This document shows, one piece after another, positions 7,314 to 15,770 of a DNA stretch of 41,332 nt. Below the pieces are notes generated by a model. The model was given only the letters and a program-made list of their open reading frames with translations. It ran no database searches and was not told where the DNA came from. Origin of the DNA: Nitriliruptoraceae bacterium (lineage in GTDB: Bacteria > Actinomycetota > Nitriliruptoria > Nitriliruptorales > Nitriliruptoraceae); assembly GCA_007121785.1 (NCBI GenBank), contig SKJX01000059.1:1-41332 (forward strand), given 5' to 3'. The position numbers and the translations under genes are program-made. The stretch's first letter is position 1, and every line of letters begins with the position of its first letter.

Positions 7314-10300
7314 TCATGTCGACACGCCCCGCCCGTCGACGTCGACCGGTGACCCGAGGTAGCGCTCGTGCTCAGCGATCGTGCGCATCACCGTGCGCCG
7401 CAACCGGGCGACCATCGCTGGGCCGACCGGCTCCTCGCCGGTCCCCTCGGCGATCCGACGTCCGAGCCGTTCGACCTCGACGGCGCCCACCGACGCGCTC
7501 GAGGACATGAGCGCATGGGCAGCGGCACGGACCGCGGTGGGGTCCTGCGCGTGGGCGGCGTCCGCGAGTTGCTCCACGAGCCCGGGGGCGCGAGCGGCGT
7601 ACGTCCGGATCACGCGGCCGATCAAGGCAGGATCGGCCACGTCTCGGCGCAACGCCTCCAGCGGCTGCGGGTCGAAGACGCCGCCGGCGTCCGGCACCAG
7701 CCGACGGCCAGCGGAGGGAGCCGGGTCCCCGTGCGGCGGGCGAGGGCGCCCCACGGGCCGAGACCGTTGCCCCGCCACCTCGTGGGCCGGATCCGGCACG
7801 GTGGTCAGGCCGAGGGCGGTCGGGGCACCCAGGCGGTGCAGCACCGCCTGGAGGTCGGCCTGCCCGTAGGGCTTGGTCAAGACGTCGTCCATCCCCGCAT
7901 CCCGGCACACCGCCGCGTGCTCCGGCGTCGCGTTCGCGGTCAACGCCACGACCGGGATGCGTCGACCGTCGGGCTCGCTCTCGCGGATGCGCCGGGTCCC
8001 CTCGAACCCGTCGACCCCCGGCATGAGGCAGTCCATGAGGACCAGGTCGAACCGTTGGGTCAGGACCAGGTCCGCGCCGGCCGCGCCATCGGTGGCGACC
8101 GTGACGTCGCAGCCCAGGTCCTCGAGGTGGGCTCGGGCGAGGGCCTGGTTGATGTCGTTGTCCTCGACCACGAGCACGCGGCGGCCGATGCCCGCGACGG
8201 CTTCCTCGCGGGCCGGCTCGTCTGCGCCCGTGGGTGGCGTCGCCGCGGCGATGTCCAGGTCGAGGTCCAGCCGGAAGGTCGTGCCCGCGCCCGGAGTGCT
8301 CTCCACCTCGATGTGGCCGCCCATCAGTTCGGTCAACTGTCGGACGATCGCCAGGCCCAGCCCGGTCCCCCCGAACGGGCGGGTCGTGGTCTGATCGGCC
8401 TGGGTGAACGGGTCGAACAGGCGAGGCAGGTCCTCCGAAGCGATCCCGATCCCCGTGTCAGCCACCGTCAGGACCAGGGACGCTCGATCATCGGACCGGC
8501 GCTCGCGGGCAGCCACGCCCAACGAGACGGTGCCGTCGTCGGTGAACTTCACGGCGTTGCCGAGCAGGTTGACCAGCAGCTGCCGGAGCCGGACGGCGTC
8601 CGCGAGCACCAGGTCCGGGACGTCGGTGGCCACGTCGACCGTCAGGGTCAGCTCCTGCTCCGCCGCGGCCGCGGCGACCACCTCGCGGACGTCGTGGACC
8701 AGCTCACGCAGGTCGACCGGGGAGCGATCGAGCTCGAGCCGACCCGCCTCGATCTTGGCGATGTCGAGCAGATCGTCCACCAGCGTCAGCAGGGACGCCG
8801 CGGACCGTCGCGCCGCACGGGCGTAGCCCTGCGCGGTCTCGTCGACCGGCTGCGCCAGCAGCAGTTCGAGCATGCCGATCACCCCGTTCATCGGGGTGCG
8901 CAGCTCGTGGGACACGGTCGAGATGAACCGGGTCTTGGCCTCGTTCGCCGCCTCCGCCGCCTGCTTGGCCTCGACCAGGGCGAGCTCGTTCGCCCGCCGC
9001 TCCGTGACGTCGTTGAAGGAGCCGACCACACCGATGACCGTGCCGTCGTCGTCCCGCTCGGGCTGGCGGACCACCTCGACCCAGCGCAGATCGCCGTCAC
9101 GGGTCAGCAGGCGCAGCTCGTCGCGGACCACGTCATCGCCGGTCCCGTCGGCGGCCACCAGCAGCCGGTCCCGGTCAGCGGGGTGGAAGCAGCTGGCCGC
9201 CGGGACTCCCAGCACGTCACGCACCGGCCAGCCCGTCAGCTCCTCCCACACCGGGTTGAGGTAGGTCCAGCGACCGTCGGCATCGGTGCGGAACACCACC
9301 TCCAGCAGGTGCTCCACCGTCCGGCGGTGGTGGCGTTCCTTCTCCCGCAGCTCACCCTCAACCCGCGCCCTGGCCAGGGCGCCCGCGACCACCTCGGCGA
9401 CCGATCGCACCGCGGTGATGTCGCCGTCCGACCAGACCTGGGCGGCGTCGAGGTGTTCGAGCCCGATGACGCCGACGAGTTCCCCGCCGACCAGCAGGGG
9501 GACGAGCAACAGCGCGGACGCTCCGCGGGCGGCGATGCGATCGTCCGCACCGACGGCGTCCAGGTCCGGGAGGTGGACCACCTCGCCGACCCGCAGGCGT
9601 CGCTCCACCCACGGCATCTCGGGCAGCACCGGCGCGTCCGCGGGTACCGCTGGTGCGTCCGCATCGCGCCACTGACGGTCAGCCGCACCCAAGCGCCCCT
9701 CCGCGTCGGCGGTCACCACCATCGCGCGACCAGCACCGCACAGCCGGGCGATATCCGCGAGCGCGGCGTCGAGCGCGGCGTCGAACGCGTCCAGTCCGAC
9801 GAACCGCGCGGAGACGTTGGCCAGGGTCGACTCGAGCTCGAGCTGGCGGCGGGCGGCGGCCTCACGTCGGCGGCGTTCGGTGACGTCGAGGTTGATGCCG
9901 ACGGCCCGGGTCGCGGCGCCGTCCGCATCGCGGATGATGCGGATGCGGGAGACGACGGGCACGTCGTAGCCGTCGCGGTGCTGGAGCCGGAACTCCAGCT
10001 GCGTGGTGGCGTCGGTGCCGGCCAGCGCCGCCGCGTACTGCTCCCACAGGGCCGCACGGTCCTCCGGGTGGACCTGGTCGCCGATCTCGCTCGCCGTGAT
10101 CTCGGACGGGCCCTCGTCCATGCCGAGCAGCTGCCACCACCGCGAGGAGACGTGCACGAGGTCGCTAGCGATGTCATGGTCGAAGATCGCGTCATGGGTG
10201 GCCGACAGCGCCAGCGCGAGGCGTTCCTCGGCCACCTCCGCCTCCCGCCGCGCGGCCACCGTGGCGTCCTCGCGCTCGCGTCGGACCTGCGCGTTGGTGA

Positions 10301-11678
10301 ACAGCTCGGCCAGGACGCTCAGCAGGGCGAGCTCGTCGTCGGTCCACTCGCGTCGGCGACCGACGGCGTCGAAGCCGACGAACCCGAGGCACCGCTCGCC
10401 GTCGAACAGCGGCACGGTGAGGACCGTCTCCACCCCTTGCGGATCGAGGATCGCCCGGATCGGGTCACCGACCGGTCGTTCCCGCACGCTGGGGATGTGC
10501 AACACCTCCCCGCGCAGGTGGAGGTCCAGCCACTCCGGGATGGCGTCGAGGGGGACGTCCTGGAGCTCGTCGATCATCGGGGCGACCCCGGGCGCGCACC
10601 ACTCGTGGGTGTTGGAGGTCGTCCCCTGCTCGAGGTCGTAGCGGAAGAGGTAGGCACGGTCGACCGCGGTGAACGCACCGGTCGTGGCCAGCGCCCCCTC
10701 GATCGCTTCGTCCAACCGGGCGAGGGGGACGTTGACGAAGCCGACGGCGAGGTCCATCAGCAGCCGCTGGAAGACCCCCTGCTCCTCGAGCCGGCGTTCG
10801 GCGACCACGCGCGCCGTCACGTCGCGCAGGTAGCCGGTCACCCCCAGCACCCGCCCCGAGCGGGATCGGATCGGACCGGCGTGATGCTCGATCGTGAGGA
10901 CCTCGACCTGCCCCACCTGCCGATCGTCGGCGGCGACGTCGACCACCCGGTCGGCGGGATGGTCGTGCTCACGGGTGACCGCGGTGGCGCGTTCCAACGC
11001 GGTACTGGTGACCTCGGCCGCCGCGGCACCCAGGTGATGGGGCAGCACGGCGTCGACGGTCCGGCCCAACGCCGACGCGGCCGACGTACCCGCCGCGGCG
11101 GCGAACGGACCGTTGAACAGGGTCAGGCGCCCGTTGGCGTCGGTCATCCACGCCGCGAACGGCAGGTTGTCCAGGAGGGCTCGCTGCCGGTCCTGCACCT
11201 CGATCAGTTCGGTCTCGACCTCACGCCGCCGCTCGTGCTCGATGCCCGCGACGCACGCGCGGGTGAGCACGTCCACGAACCGACCGAACTCCACTACGAA
11301 CCGGGGATCGAACGGCTCCGCCCGCCCGACGACGAGCACACCCACCCCGGGCAGGTCGAACAGGTGGACGTGCTCGCTGCCCGTGTTGGTCACCGACCCG
11401 AAGCTGGTGGCGCCGGTCTCGACGGGGCGCCGCTCGACCGCCTCCGCGACGACGAGGTCCCACTCCTCGCGCTCGGCCAGCACCCGCGGCACGACCAGCT
11501 CGGTCCGCGGACCCCGGGTGTCGATGCGGACGAGCCCGACGTACACGCTGTCGGTCCGACGCAGCACCAGCGGCAACGTCCGGGACAGCAGGTCCGACAA
11601 CCGGGGGTCACCGCCGAGCGAGAACGCGAGCTCGAGCAGCACCTCACGGTGGATGTCATCGCTCATGGGACGCACCAC
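7314..11678 (-). CDS. Hybrid sensor histidine kinase (PAS/GAF array, HisKA-HATPase-REC-HPt)
   Basis: A 1454-residue soluble phosphorelay kinase with no membrane segment. Regions in order: N-terminal sensor of unknown type (about 1-150), PAS (163-290, LLDNLPFAAWMTDANGRL), GAF (300-465), PAS (485-602, with a PAC-like EFRLQHRDGYDVPV), GAF (612-770), PAS (785-895), HisKA with phospho-accepting His924 in TVSHELRTPMNG, HATPase with N box LLVNLLGNAVKF (N1041), DTGIGI and GGTGLGLAIV, a receiver with LVVEDND and phospho-Asp1216 in LMDCLMPG, and a C-terminal HPt with His1388 in AAAHALMSSSASVGA. The HPt motif has Met-Ser where Lys-Gly is usual. No dedicated output regulator follows; signal and target are unknown. 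The first codon is GTG 11678; ATG 11666, four codons in, is an equally good start as neither has a clear ribosome binding site. Confidence 0.95.
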   Translation of the reverse strand: MVRPMSDDIHREVLLELAFSLGGDPRLSDLLSRTLPLVLRRTDSVYVGLVRIDTRGPRTELVVPRVLAEREEWDLVVAEAVERRPVETGATSFGSVTNTGSEHVHLFDLPGVGVLVVGRAEPFDPRFVVEFGRFVDVLTRACVAGIEHERRREVETELIEVQDRQRALLDNLPFAAWMTDANGRLTLFNGPFAAAAGTSAASALGRTVDAVLPHHLGAAAAEVTSTALERATAVTREHDHPADRVVDVAADDRQVGQVEVLTIEHHAGPIRSRSGRVLGVTGYLRDVTARVVAERRLEEQGVFQRLLMDLAVGFVNVPLARLDEAIEGALATTGAFTAVDRAYLFRYDLEQGTTSNTHEWCAPGVAPMIDELQDVPLDAIPEWLDLHLRGEVLHIPSVRERPVGDPIRAILDPQGVETVLTVPLFDGERCLGFVGFDAVGRRREWTDDELALLSVLAELFTNAQVRREREDATVAARREAEVAEERLALALSATHDAIFDHDIASDLVHVSSRWWQLLGMDEGPSEITASEIGDQVHPEDRAALWEQYAAALAGTDATTQLEFRLQHRDGYDVPVVSRIRIIRDADGAATRAVGINLDVTERRRREAAARRQLELESTLANVSARFVGLDAFDAALDAALADIARLCGAGRAMVVTADAEGRLGAADRQWRDADAPAVPADAPVLPEMPWVERRLRVGEVVHLPDLDAVGADDRIAARGASALLLVPLLVGGELVGVIGLEHLDAAQVWSDGDITAVRSVAEVVAGALARARVEGELREKERHHRRTVEHLLEVVFRTDADGRWTYLNPVWEELTGWPVRDVLGVPAASCFHPADRDRLLVAADGTGDDVVRDELRLLTRDGDLRWVEVVRQPERDDDGTVIGVVGSFNDVTERRANELALVEAKQAAEAANEAKTRFISTVSHELRTPMNGVIGMLELLLAQPVDETAQGYARAARRSAASLLTLVDDLLDIAKIEAGRLELDRSPVDLRELVHDVREVVAAAAAEQELTLTVDVATDVPDLVLADAVRLRQLLVNLLGNAVKFTDDGTVSLGVAARERRSDDRASLVLTVADTGIGIASEDLPRLFDPFTQADQTTTRPFGGTGLGLAIVRQLTELMGGHIEVESTPGAGTTFRLDLDLDIAAATPPTGADEPAREEAVAGIGRRVLVVEDNDINQALARAHLEDLGCDVTVATDGAAGADLVLTQRFDLVLMDCLMPGVDGFEGTRRIRESEPDGRRIPVVALTANATPEHAAVCRDAGMDDVLTKPYGQADLQAVLHRLGAPTALGLTTVPDPAHEVAGQRSRPVGRPRPPHGDPAPSAGRRLVPDAGGVFDPQPLEALRRDVADPALIGRVIRTYAARAPGLVEQLADAAHAQDPTAVRAAAHALMSSSASVGAVEVERLGRRIAEGTGEEPVGPAMVARLRRTVMRTIAEHERYLGSPVDVDGRGVST

Positions 11679-11870
11679 CCGCCACCGCCGGATCGACGAC
11701 CCACGCCAACCCCATCGTCACGGACCCAACTCCTGTGGTGCGGTGCGGACCGCCAGGGTAGGTCCTGACGGTCGACCCGGTGGCCGTGCGACCGGCACCG
11801 GCCCACGGGCCGGGCGACCGGCAGCGGCCCACGGGCCGCGTGCTGACCGTCACGGGCCGGGCGCGGGTCG

Positions 11871-12959
11871 TCATACCTGCCAACGACCCAGCGACACGAC
11901 CTCCGCCCCCGCGTCCAGGGGCTGCTGCCACCCCGCGACCGCGACCGGCAACCGCACCACCCATGGTCGGGGGCACGAGGCGAATTCCCACACGGGCGCG
12001 TCCGCTGGGGCAGCGAGGTGCACGCTGACGCCCCCGTCGACCAGTGCCGCCGCGTCGGCCAGGGCCTCCACGACGTCGCTGCCGTCGCCCCCGACCCAGC
12101 GCCGCCCCAAGGCGAGCGGCAGGTCCGGATCCGGGTCGTGATCCCGCCACCGGGCCGCATCGACCGCCGGGGGGCGGCGGTCCTGGTCCGGGACCGAGCG
12201 CACCTCGGCGCGCCCGGGGGTGACCATCCGCAGCCGCCGCACCCCCCAGGTCTCCGTCAGGTGCGCCAGCAGGCGGTGAAGCGATGGCAGGGGCACCGGG
12301 TGGGGTGACGGCAGCGCGACCGTCGCCAGCAGCGGGGGCCCGGACGACCCGACGTCGGGGGCATCGGCCAGCCCCAGCCCGGCGTCCGGTTCGCTCGCCG
12401 GGCCGAACCTCCGATCGAGCGCGGCGCGCACGTGGTCCGCCAGGTCCCCGTCCCCGGCGGACGGACGCGCCCCGGCGGGCCGGCGGTCCACCAGGCGGTG
12501 CACCGCGTGCGCGTGCGCGTCCGCTCGCTCGAGCGCGACCCGGGTGACCTCGGCGAGCCGCGCGAGCTCGTCGTCGACCGTGGCCGTGTCACCTCGGCGG
12601 CTCGCCCGGCGAACCAGCGTCACCGACCCGTCGATCCGGACCAGCGGTGACCGCAACGCGTGAGAGACGAGCCCGGCGGCGCCACGCAGGACCATGGCGG
12701 GCAGGGGATCGCGACGTACGCCCGTGCTGGCCCGGAGCCGGCCCCCGCCTGGCCCGACAGGTTCGAGGTCGAGCCGGCGAGGACGACCGGCCGCGTCGAG
12801 GTACGCGGCGATCGCGCCCTCCCGCCCGGCGTGCGCGGCCACGACGGCGACGGCCCGTAGGTGGTCCGCGGCGCCGGCGTGCAGGTGATCGAGCCCGGGG
12901 ATCGAGGCCGCGTCCTCGGGCGTGTGGAACCGGACGAGCTCGTCGCTGCCGGACGTCAT
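11871..12959 (-). CDS. Histidine-kinase-like protein with H box but degenerate ATPase region
   Basis: A 362-residue protein. The N-terminal ~90 residues look like a small sensor domain (Ala/Val-rich). Residues 96-120 (GLVSHALRSPLVRIDGSVTL) closely resemble a HisKA H box of the SHELRTPL type, placing a candidate His at position 100, followed by a second helix rich in charged residues (about 125-160). Where HATPase_c should be, LHRLLAHLTETWGVRRLRMV (228-247) recalls the N-box helix but has no Asn, and no DxGxG or GxGLGL box follows. The protein thus looks like a pseudokinase or an HPt-like phosphotransfer or dimerisation module. It starts 9 bases after the HTH-REC regulator gene, so the two are surely co-transcribed. 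Function assignment stops at this two-component-like role. Confidence 0.6.
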   Translation of the reverse strand: MTSGSDELVRFHTPEDAASIPGLDHLHAGAADHLRAVAVVAAHAGREGAIAAYLDAAGRPRRLDLEPVGPGGGRLRASTGVRRDPLPAMVLRGAAGLVSHALRSPLVRIDGSVTLVRRASRRGDTATVDDELARLAEVTRVALERADAHAHAVHRLVDRRPAGARPSAGDGDLADHVRAALDRRFGPASEPDAGLGLADAPDVGSSGPPLLATVALPSPHPVPLPSLHRLLAHLTETWGVRRLRMVTPGRAEVRSVPDQDRRPPAVDAARWRDHDPDPDLPLALGRRWVGGDGSDVVEALADAAALVDGGVSVHLAAPADAPVWEFASCPRPWVVRLPVAVAGWQQPLDAGAEVVSLGRWQV

Positions 12960-12968
12960 GAACCGCGC

Positions 12969-13562
12969 TCAGTCACGCTGACGGCGGCTGGTCGCCCGTC
13001 GCAACACCGCACCGACCCCACCGATCGTCAAGGGTTTGTCCAACAGCGTCAGGGACCGTCGCGATGCCGCGTCCGAGATGCCCAGATCCCGCCCGGCCGT
13101 GACGAGCACGAGCTGCTCCGGCGAGAAGCCGTCCAGATCCGCGACGCGGTCGGCGAGCTCCACCCCGTCCAGACCGGGCATGATCACGTCCACGAACGCG
13201 ACGTCCGGTTGCAGGCGGCCGAGCGTGATCAGCGCACGCATGCCGTCGGACTCCGCCGTGACCGTGAGCGGCACCCCGAGCGCCTCGCCGGCGTCACGGA
13301 CCAGCTCGGTGAGGAGCGCGAGCTCGGTGTCGTCGTCGTCGACGACCAGGATCCGCAGCCCGGTGGGGTTCCCGTCGAGCTCGGCGACGAGTTCCTCGAG
13401 CCGGCGGCGGTGCCGCGGCTGCGGGTTGCTGCGACCCGTCTCCCAGGCGTTGACCGTGCTGAACGAGACCCCCAGCCGGCGTGCGAGCTCCTCCTGGGTC
13501 AGCCGAGCCCGGGCACGGATCGCCGCGACCAGCTCCGGCGTCGGCGCGTCGGCTCCGGGCAT
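12969..13562 (-). CDS. HTH (XRE-type)-REC fusion response regulator
   Basis: A 197-residue regulator. An XRE-like helix-turn-helix comes first (residues 10-57; LTQEELARRLGVSFSTVNAW is the HTH core), then a receiver: LRILVVDDDD (69-78), phospho-Asp125 in FVDVIMPGLDG, Thr155 in LVTAG and Lys176 in LDKPL. All receiver residues needed for phosphorylation are present. Having DNA binding N-terminal to REC is the reverse of the common order. The start at ATG 13562 has GGAG eight bases upstream; an extension by 107 codons upstream is low-complexity and would run through the structured divergent leader, so I reject it. The kinase-like gene follows after 9 bases; the hybrid kinase downstream could also supply phosphate. 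Confidence 0.87.
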   Translation of the reverse strand: MPGADAPTPELVAAIRARARLTQEELARRLGVSFSTVNAWETGRSNPQPRHRRRLEELVAELDGNPTGLRILVVDDDDTELALLTELVRDAGEALGVPLTVTAESDGMRALITLGRLQPDVAFVDVIMPGLDGVELADRVADLDGFSPEQLVLVTAGRDLGISDAASRRSLTLLDKPLTIGGVGAVLRRATSRRQRD

Positions 13563-13734
13563 ACGGGCTGCTCCAAGGTCGGGACCGGGGCGCACCGGCG
13601 TGGCGGCTGCGTCGACCGGCGACCCCACGCTAGTCGCGGTCGCGTCCGCTGCCACGATGTCCCGTCCCCGTGGGATGGACGGTCTCCGTGGGGTGGACGG
13701 TCCGGGCTCGATCGGTGCACGCCGCCGACCGCCG

Positions 13735-13966
13735 CGGAACCGGAGCCGATGGCTCAAGCCCCGGTGGAAGGCGGCCGATACCGGGGAGGACAACCTCGTA
13801 CCGACGGGGCTCCCCGAGAACGGCACCTCGCTCGAAAGGGCGATCCGCAAAGCCCCGGGCCTACCGCCGTCCACGACGGCCACGGCAGCCGAGCTACCGA
13901 AGGGACTCCCTCCGCACCGCCTCGCTCGACGCGGAGCTCCGTCGTCCCGACGAAGGGACGGACGCG
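13735..13966 (+). promoter_or_regulatory. Structured leader with GEMM (c-di-GMP-I)-like riboswitch and ribosome-site hairpin
   Basis: The 404-base gap between the divergent regulator and the CAP gene has no gene but a structured plus-strand leader. At 13811-13905: UCGCUC-GAAA-GGGCGA stem with GNRA loop (13828-13843), then GCAAAGCC (13847-13854), a GCCGUC-CAC-GACGGC hairpin (13866-13880) and GGCAGCCGAGCUACCGA (13884-13900). These match in order the GEMM landmarks (GAAA-capped P1b, CGCAAAGCC, and GGUAGC...GUUACCGA). The usual GGGACGC before CAAAGCC is UCCGC here, and GGCAAACC is shortened, so it may be a variant aptamer. Further hairpins precede it (13750-13810; CCCCGGU/ACCGGGG). At 13940-13964 a 9-bp hairpin buries the GGGAC of the ribosome site of the CAP gene, and an identical GGGAC at 13902-13906 could compete for it. 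Confidence 0.6.
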
Positions 13967-14689
13967 ATGCCCCCGAGGCGACCCGAGGTCCCGCTCGACG
14001 GACCCGCGACGGCGGTCGCGCTGCCCGTGCGGCGGATCACCCGGTGGTTGCTCCTCGTGCTGGCGATGGTCGCCGCGCTGGTCTCGCCCCTGGTTCCCCA
14101 CGCCGCGGCCGACCCGGGCCTCGAGCAGGCGTTCGTCGACGCCATCAACGCCGAGCGCGCTGCGGCCGGGCTCGACGCACTCGCCCCAGCCGGCGATCTC
14201 ACCGCACTCGGCCGTCACCACAGCACCACGATGGCCGACGCCGACCAGCTGCACCACAACCCGTCCCTCGCCGCCGATGTCAGCGGCTGGCGCAAGGTCG
14301 GTGAGAACGTCGGTCGCGGGCCCGAGGTCGACCGGATCCACGACGCGTTCATGGCCTCCACCAGCCACCGACGCAACGTGCTCGACACGGAGTGGACCGA
14401 GGTCGGCGTCGGCGTCGTCGTCCGCGACGGCCAGATCTGGGTCACCGAGGTGTTCCGTGACCCGGCGAGCACCGCGACGACCGAGGCCGAACCGACCGCG
14501 GAGCCGACGCCGGAAGCGGACGCCGAGCCGGCCGTCGAACCGGTGGACGAGCCCACCGGGGAGCCCGCAGCCGGACCGGTCGACGAGCCGGTCGCCGTCG
14601 ACCGGTTCACCCTGACGCTGGCCAAGGAGGCGGCCGCGGACCTGGCGATCCCCCTCGACGAGGTCCTGGGCACCCTGTTCGACGGCTAG
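13967..14689 (+). CDS. Secreted CAP/SCP-domain protein
   Basis: A 240-residue exported protein. After a basic N-region comes a signal helix (WLLLVLAMVAALVSPLV, about residues 25-41), with likely cleavage after HAAA before DPG. The CAP domain follows: AFVDAINAERAAAGLDAL, HHSTTMADADQLHHNP (the first CAP His and metal-site region), VGENVGRG, HRRNVLDTEWTEVGVGV and IWVTEVF. A Glu/Pro-rich repeat linker (about 165-210) leads to a short C-terminal helix (FTLTLAKEAAADLAI) that could dock elsewhere. The biochemical role of bacterial CAP proteins is largely unknown; a cell-wall or extracellular role is inferred. Start ATG 13967 has AAGGGA upstream, within a hairpin. Its leader carries a GEMM-like riboswitch candidate, so expression may answer to c-di-GMP. 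Confidence 0.92.
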   Translation: MPPRRPEVPLDGPATAVALPVRRITRWLLLVLAMVAALVSPLVPHAAADPGLEQAFVDAINAERAAAGLDALAPAGDLTALGRHHSTTMADADQLHHNPSLAADVSGWRKVGENVGRGPEVDRIHDAFMASTSHRRNVLDTEWTEVGVGVVVRDGQIWVTEVFRDPASTATTEAEPTAEPTPEADAEPAVEPVDEPTGEPAAGPVDEPVAVDRFTLTLAKEAAADLAIPLDEVLGTLFDG

Positions 14690-14715
14690 GCCGCCACCAC
14701 CGCCCGGCGGCGGCC
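14689..14715 (+). terminator. Terminator-like hairpin after the CAP gene
   Basis: GGCCGCC at 14689-14695 pairs with GGCGGCC at 14709-14715, with two further pairs beyond one mismatch. It starts at the last base of the stop codon of the CAP gene. No U tract. Confidence 0.45.
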
Positions 14716-14775
14716 AGCCCTCGGACGGGCGGTGCGCGGGGAGGGCGGCCACACGGACCGAGGTAGTGTGCATGC

Positions 14776-15699
14776 ATGCGTGTTCTCGCCTCCTCAGGGC
14801 CCCTGTTCGCCCGACCGCTCGACTGGATCTTCGGCGTGCTCGCCGAGGCCGGGTACGACGGTGCCGAACTGATGGTCACCCAGGATCCAGCGACCCAGGA
14901 CGCCGACCGTGTCGCGGCGACCGCAGAGCGGGAAGGCCTCCCGGTCCCGGTCATCCACGGACCGTTCCTGCTGTTGACCCGGCGGGTGTTCGGCACCGAT
15001 CCGGTGGACAAGGCCCGGCGCTCGCTGGAGCTCGCCGGGGGGGTCGGCGCCGACCTGATGATCGTCCACCCGCCGTACCGCTGGCAGCGCGCCTTCCACC
15101 GCTGGCTGGTCGAGGCCGCCGATGAGGAAGCTGCGGCCCTCGGTACCCGGACCGGGGTGGAGAACCTCTACCCGGTGACCGTCGGTGGTCGGCCGATGCG
15201 CTTCCACCGCTACACCGACCCGGACCACCTCGCGCCGTTCCGCAACGTCGTCCTCGACACCAGCCACTTCGGCGTCGCCGGTGTGGACATCGTCGATGCG
15301 TACGAGCGGCTCCGGGCGCAGGCCACCCACCTGCACGTCTCCGACTACCGCGGGGGCGGACGCGACAGCCACGCCCCCCTCGGCCACGGCCTGCTGCCCC
15401 TCGCCGCCTTCCTGCGGGCGGTCGCGGCCTCGGAGGCCGCCGACCTGCTGCCGGGGGGGCCGTCCTCCCTGGCGACCGACCCGGCGTCGATCACCCTCGA
15501 ACTCGACTGCCGCCGCTACCTCGATGACCGGGCGGCGCTGGTCGGCTACCTCCGGCAGGAACGACGCAAGTGCCTCGACCTGCTCGCGGGCCTCCCCGCT
15601 GAGGAGGTGCTCGGTCGTCCCGACGTGGTGGAGGTGGCACCCGGGATCCACGAGGACGACGCCGACCAACCGACCGTGCCCCCCGACGGTGGGCGCTGA
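14776..15699 (+). CDS. Sugar phosphate isomerase/epimerase-like TIM-barrel protein
   Basis: A 307-residue protein of the xylose-isomerase-like (AP_endonuc_2) TIM-barrel family. Landmarks: GYDGAELM (strand 2 with a metal-binding-type Glu), VIHGPFLLLTR, LMIVHPPYRW (His), GVENLYPV (Glu), LDTSHFGVAGVDI (Asp-x-x-His), THLHVSDYRGG (His-x-Ser-Asp) and ITLELDCR (Glu). These give the usual set of metal ligands for isomerases/epimerases of this family; the substrate is unknown. No ribosome binding site is evident before ATG 14776, but TAGTGT ends seven bases upstream, as expected for a -10 box of a leaderless transcript. It stands alone between the CAP gene and a tiny membrane ORF. Confidence 0.85.
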   Translation: MRVLASSGPLFARPLDWIFGVLAEAGYDGAELMVTQDPATQDADRVAATAEREGLPVPVIHGPFLLLTRRVFGTDPVDKARRSLELAGGVGADLMIVHPPYRWQRAFHRWLVEAADEEAAALGTRTGVENLYPVTVGGRPMRFHRYTDPDHLAPFRNVVLDTSHFGVAGVDIVDAYERLRAQATHLHVSDYRGGGRDSHAPLGHGLLPLAAFLRAVAASEAADLLPGGPSSLATDPASITLELDCRRYLDDRAALVGYLRQERRKCLDLLAGLPAEEVLGRPDVVEVAPGIHEDDADQPTVPPDGGR

Positions 15700-15770
15700 C
15701 GCCTTCCCCGGGGATCTACCCTGCGATCGCTCGCCCCTGCCGCTCCCCGTCCACGACGAGTCGAGGTGCC

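Noticed and set aside
7368-11768. A 1466-codon plus-strand frame opposite the hybrid kinase
   Set aside because: It is a GC-rich antisense shadow: Arg/Gly/His/Asp/Gln-rich composition, no domain, and every kinase motif lies in the minus frame.
13735-13810. A second aptamer (c-di-AMP or SAM type) in the same leader
   Set aside because: Stems are visible but the conserved cores, such as CAGCUAAC for the ydaO class, are missing, so I only call it structured.
13563-13883. N-terminal extension of the HTH-REC protein
   Set aside because: It is Pro/Arg-rich, has no domain and overlaps the structured leader; a good ribosome site precedes ATG 13562.
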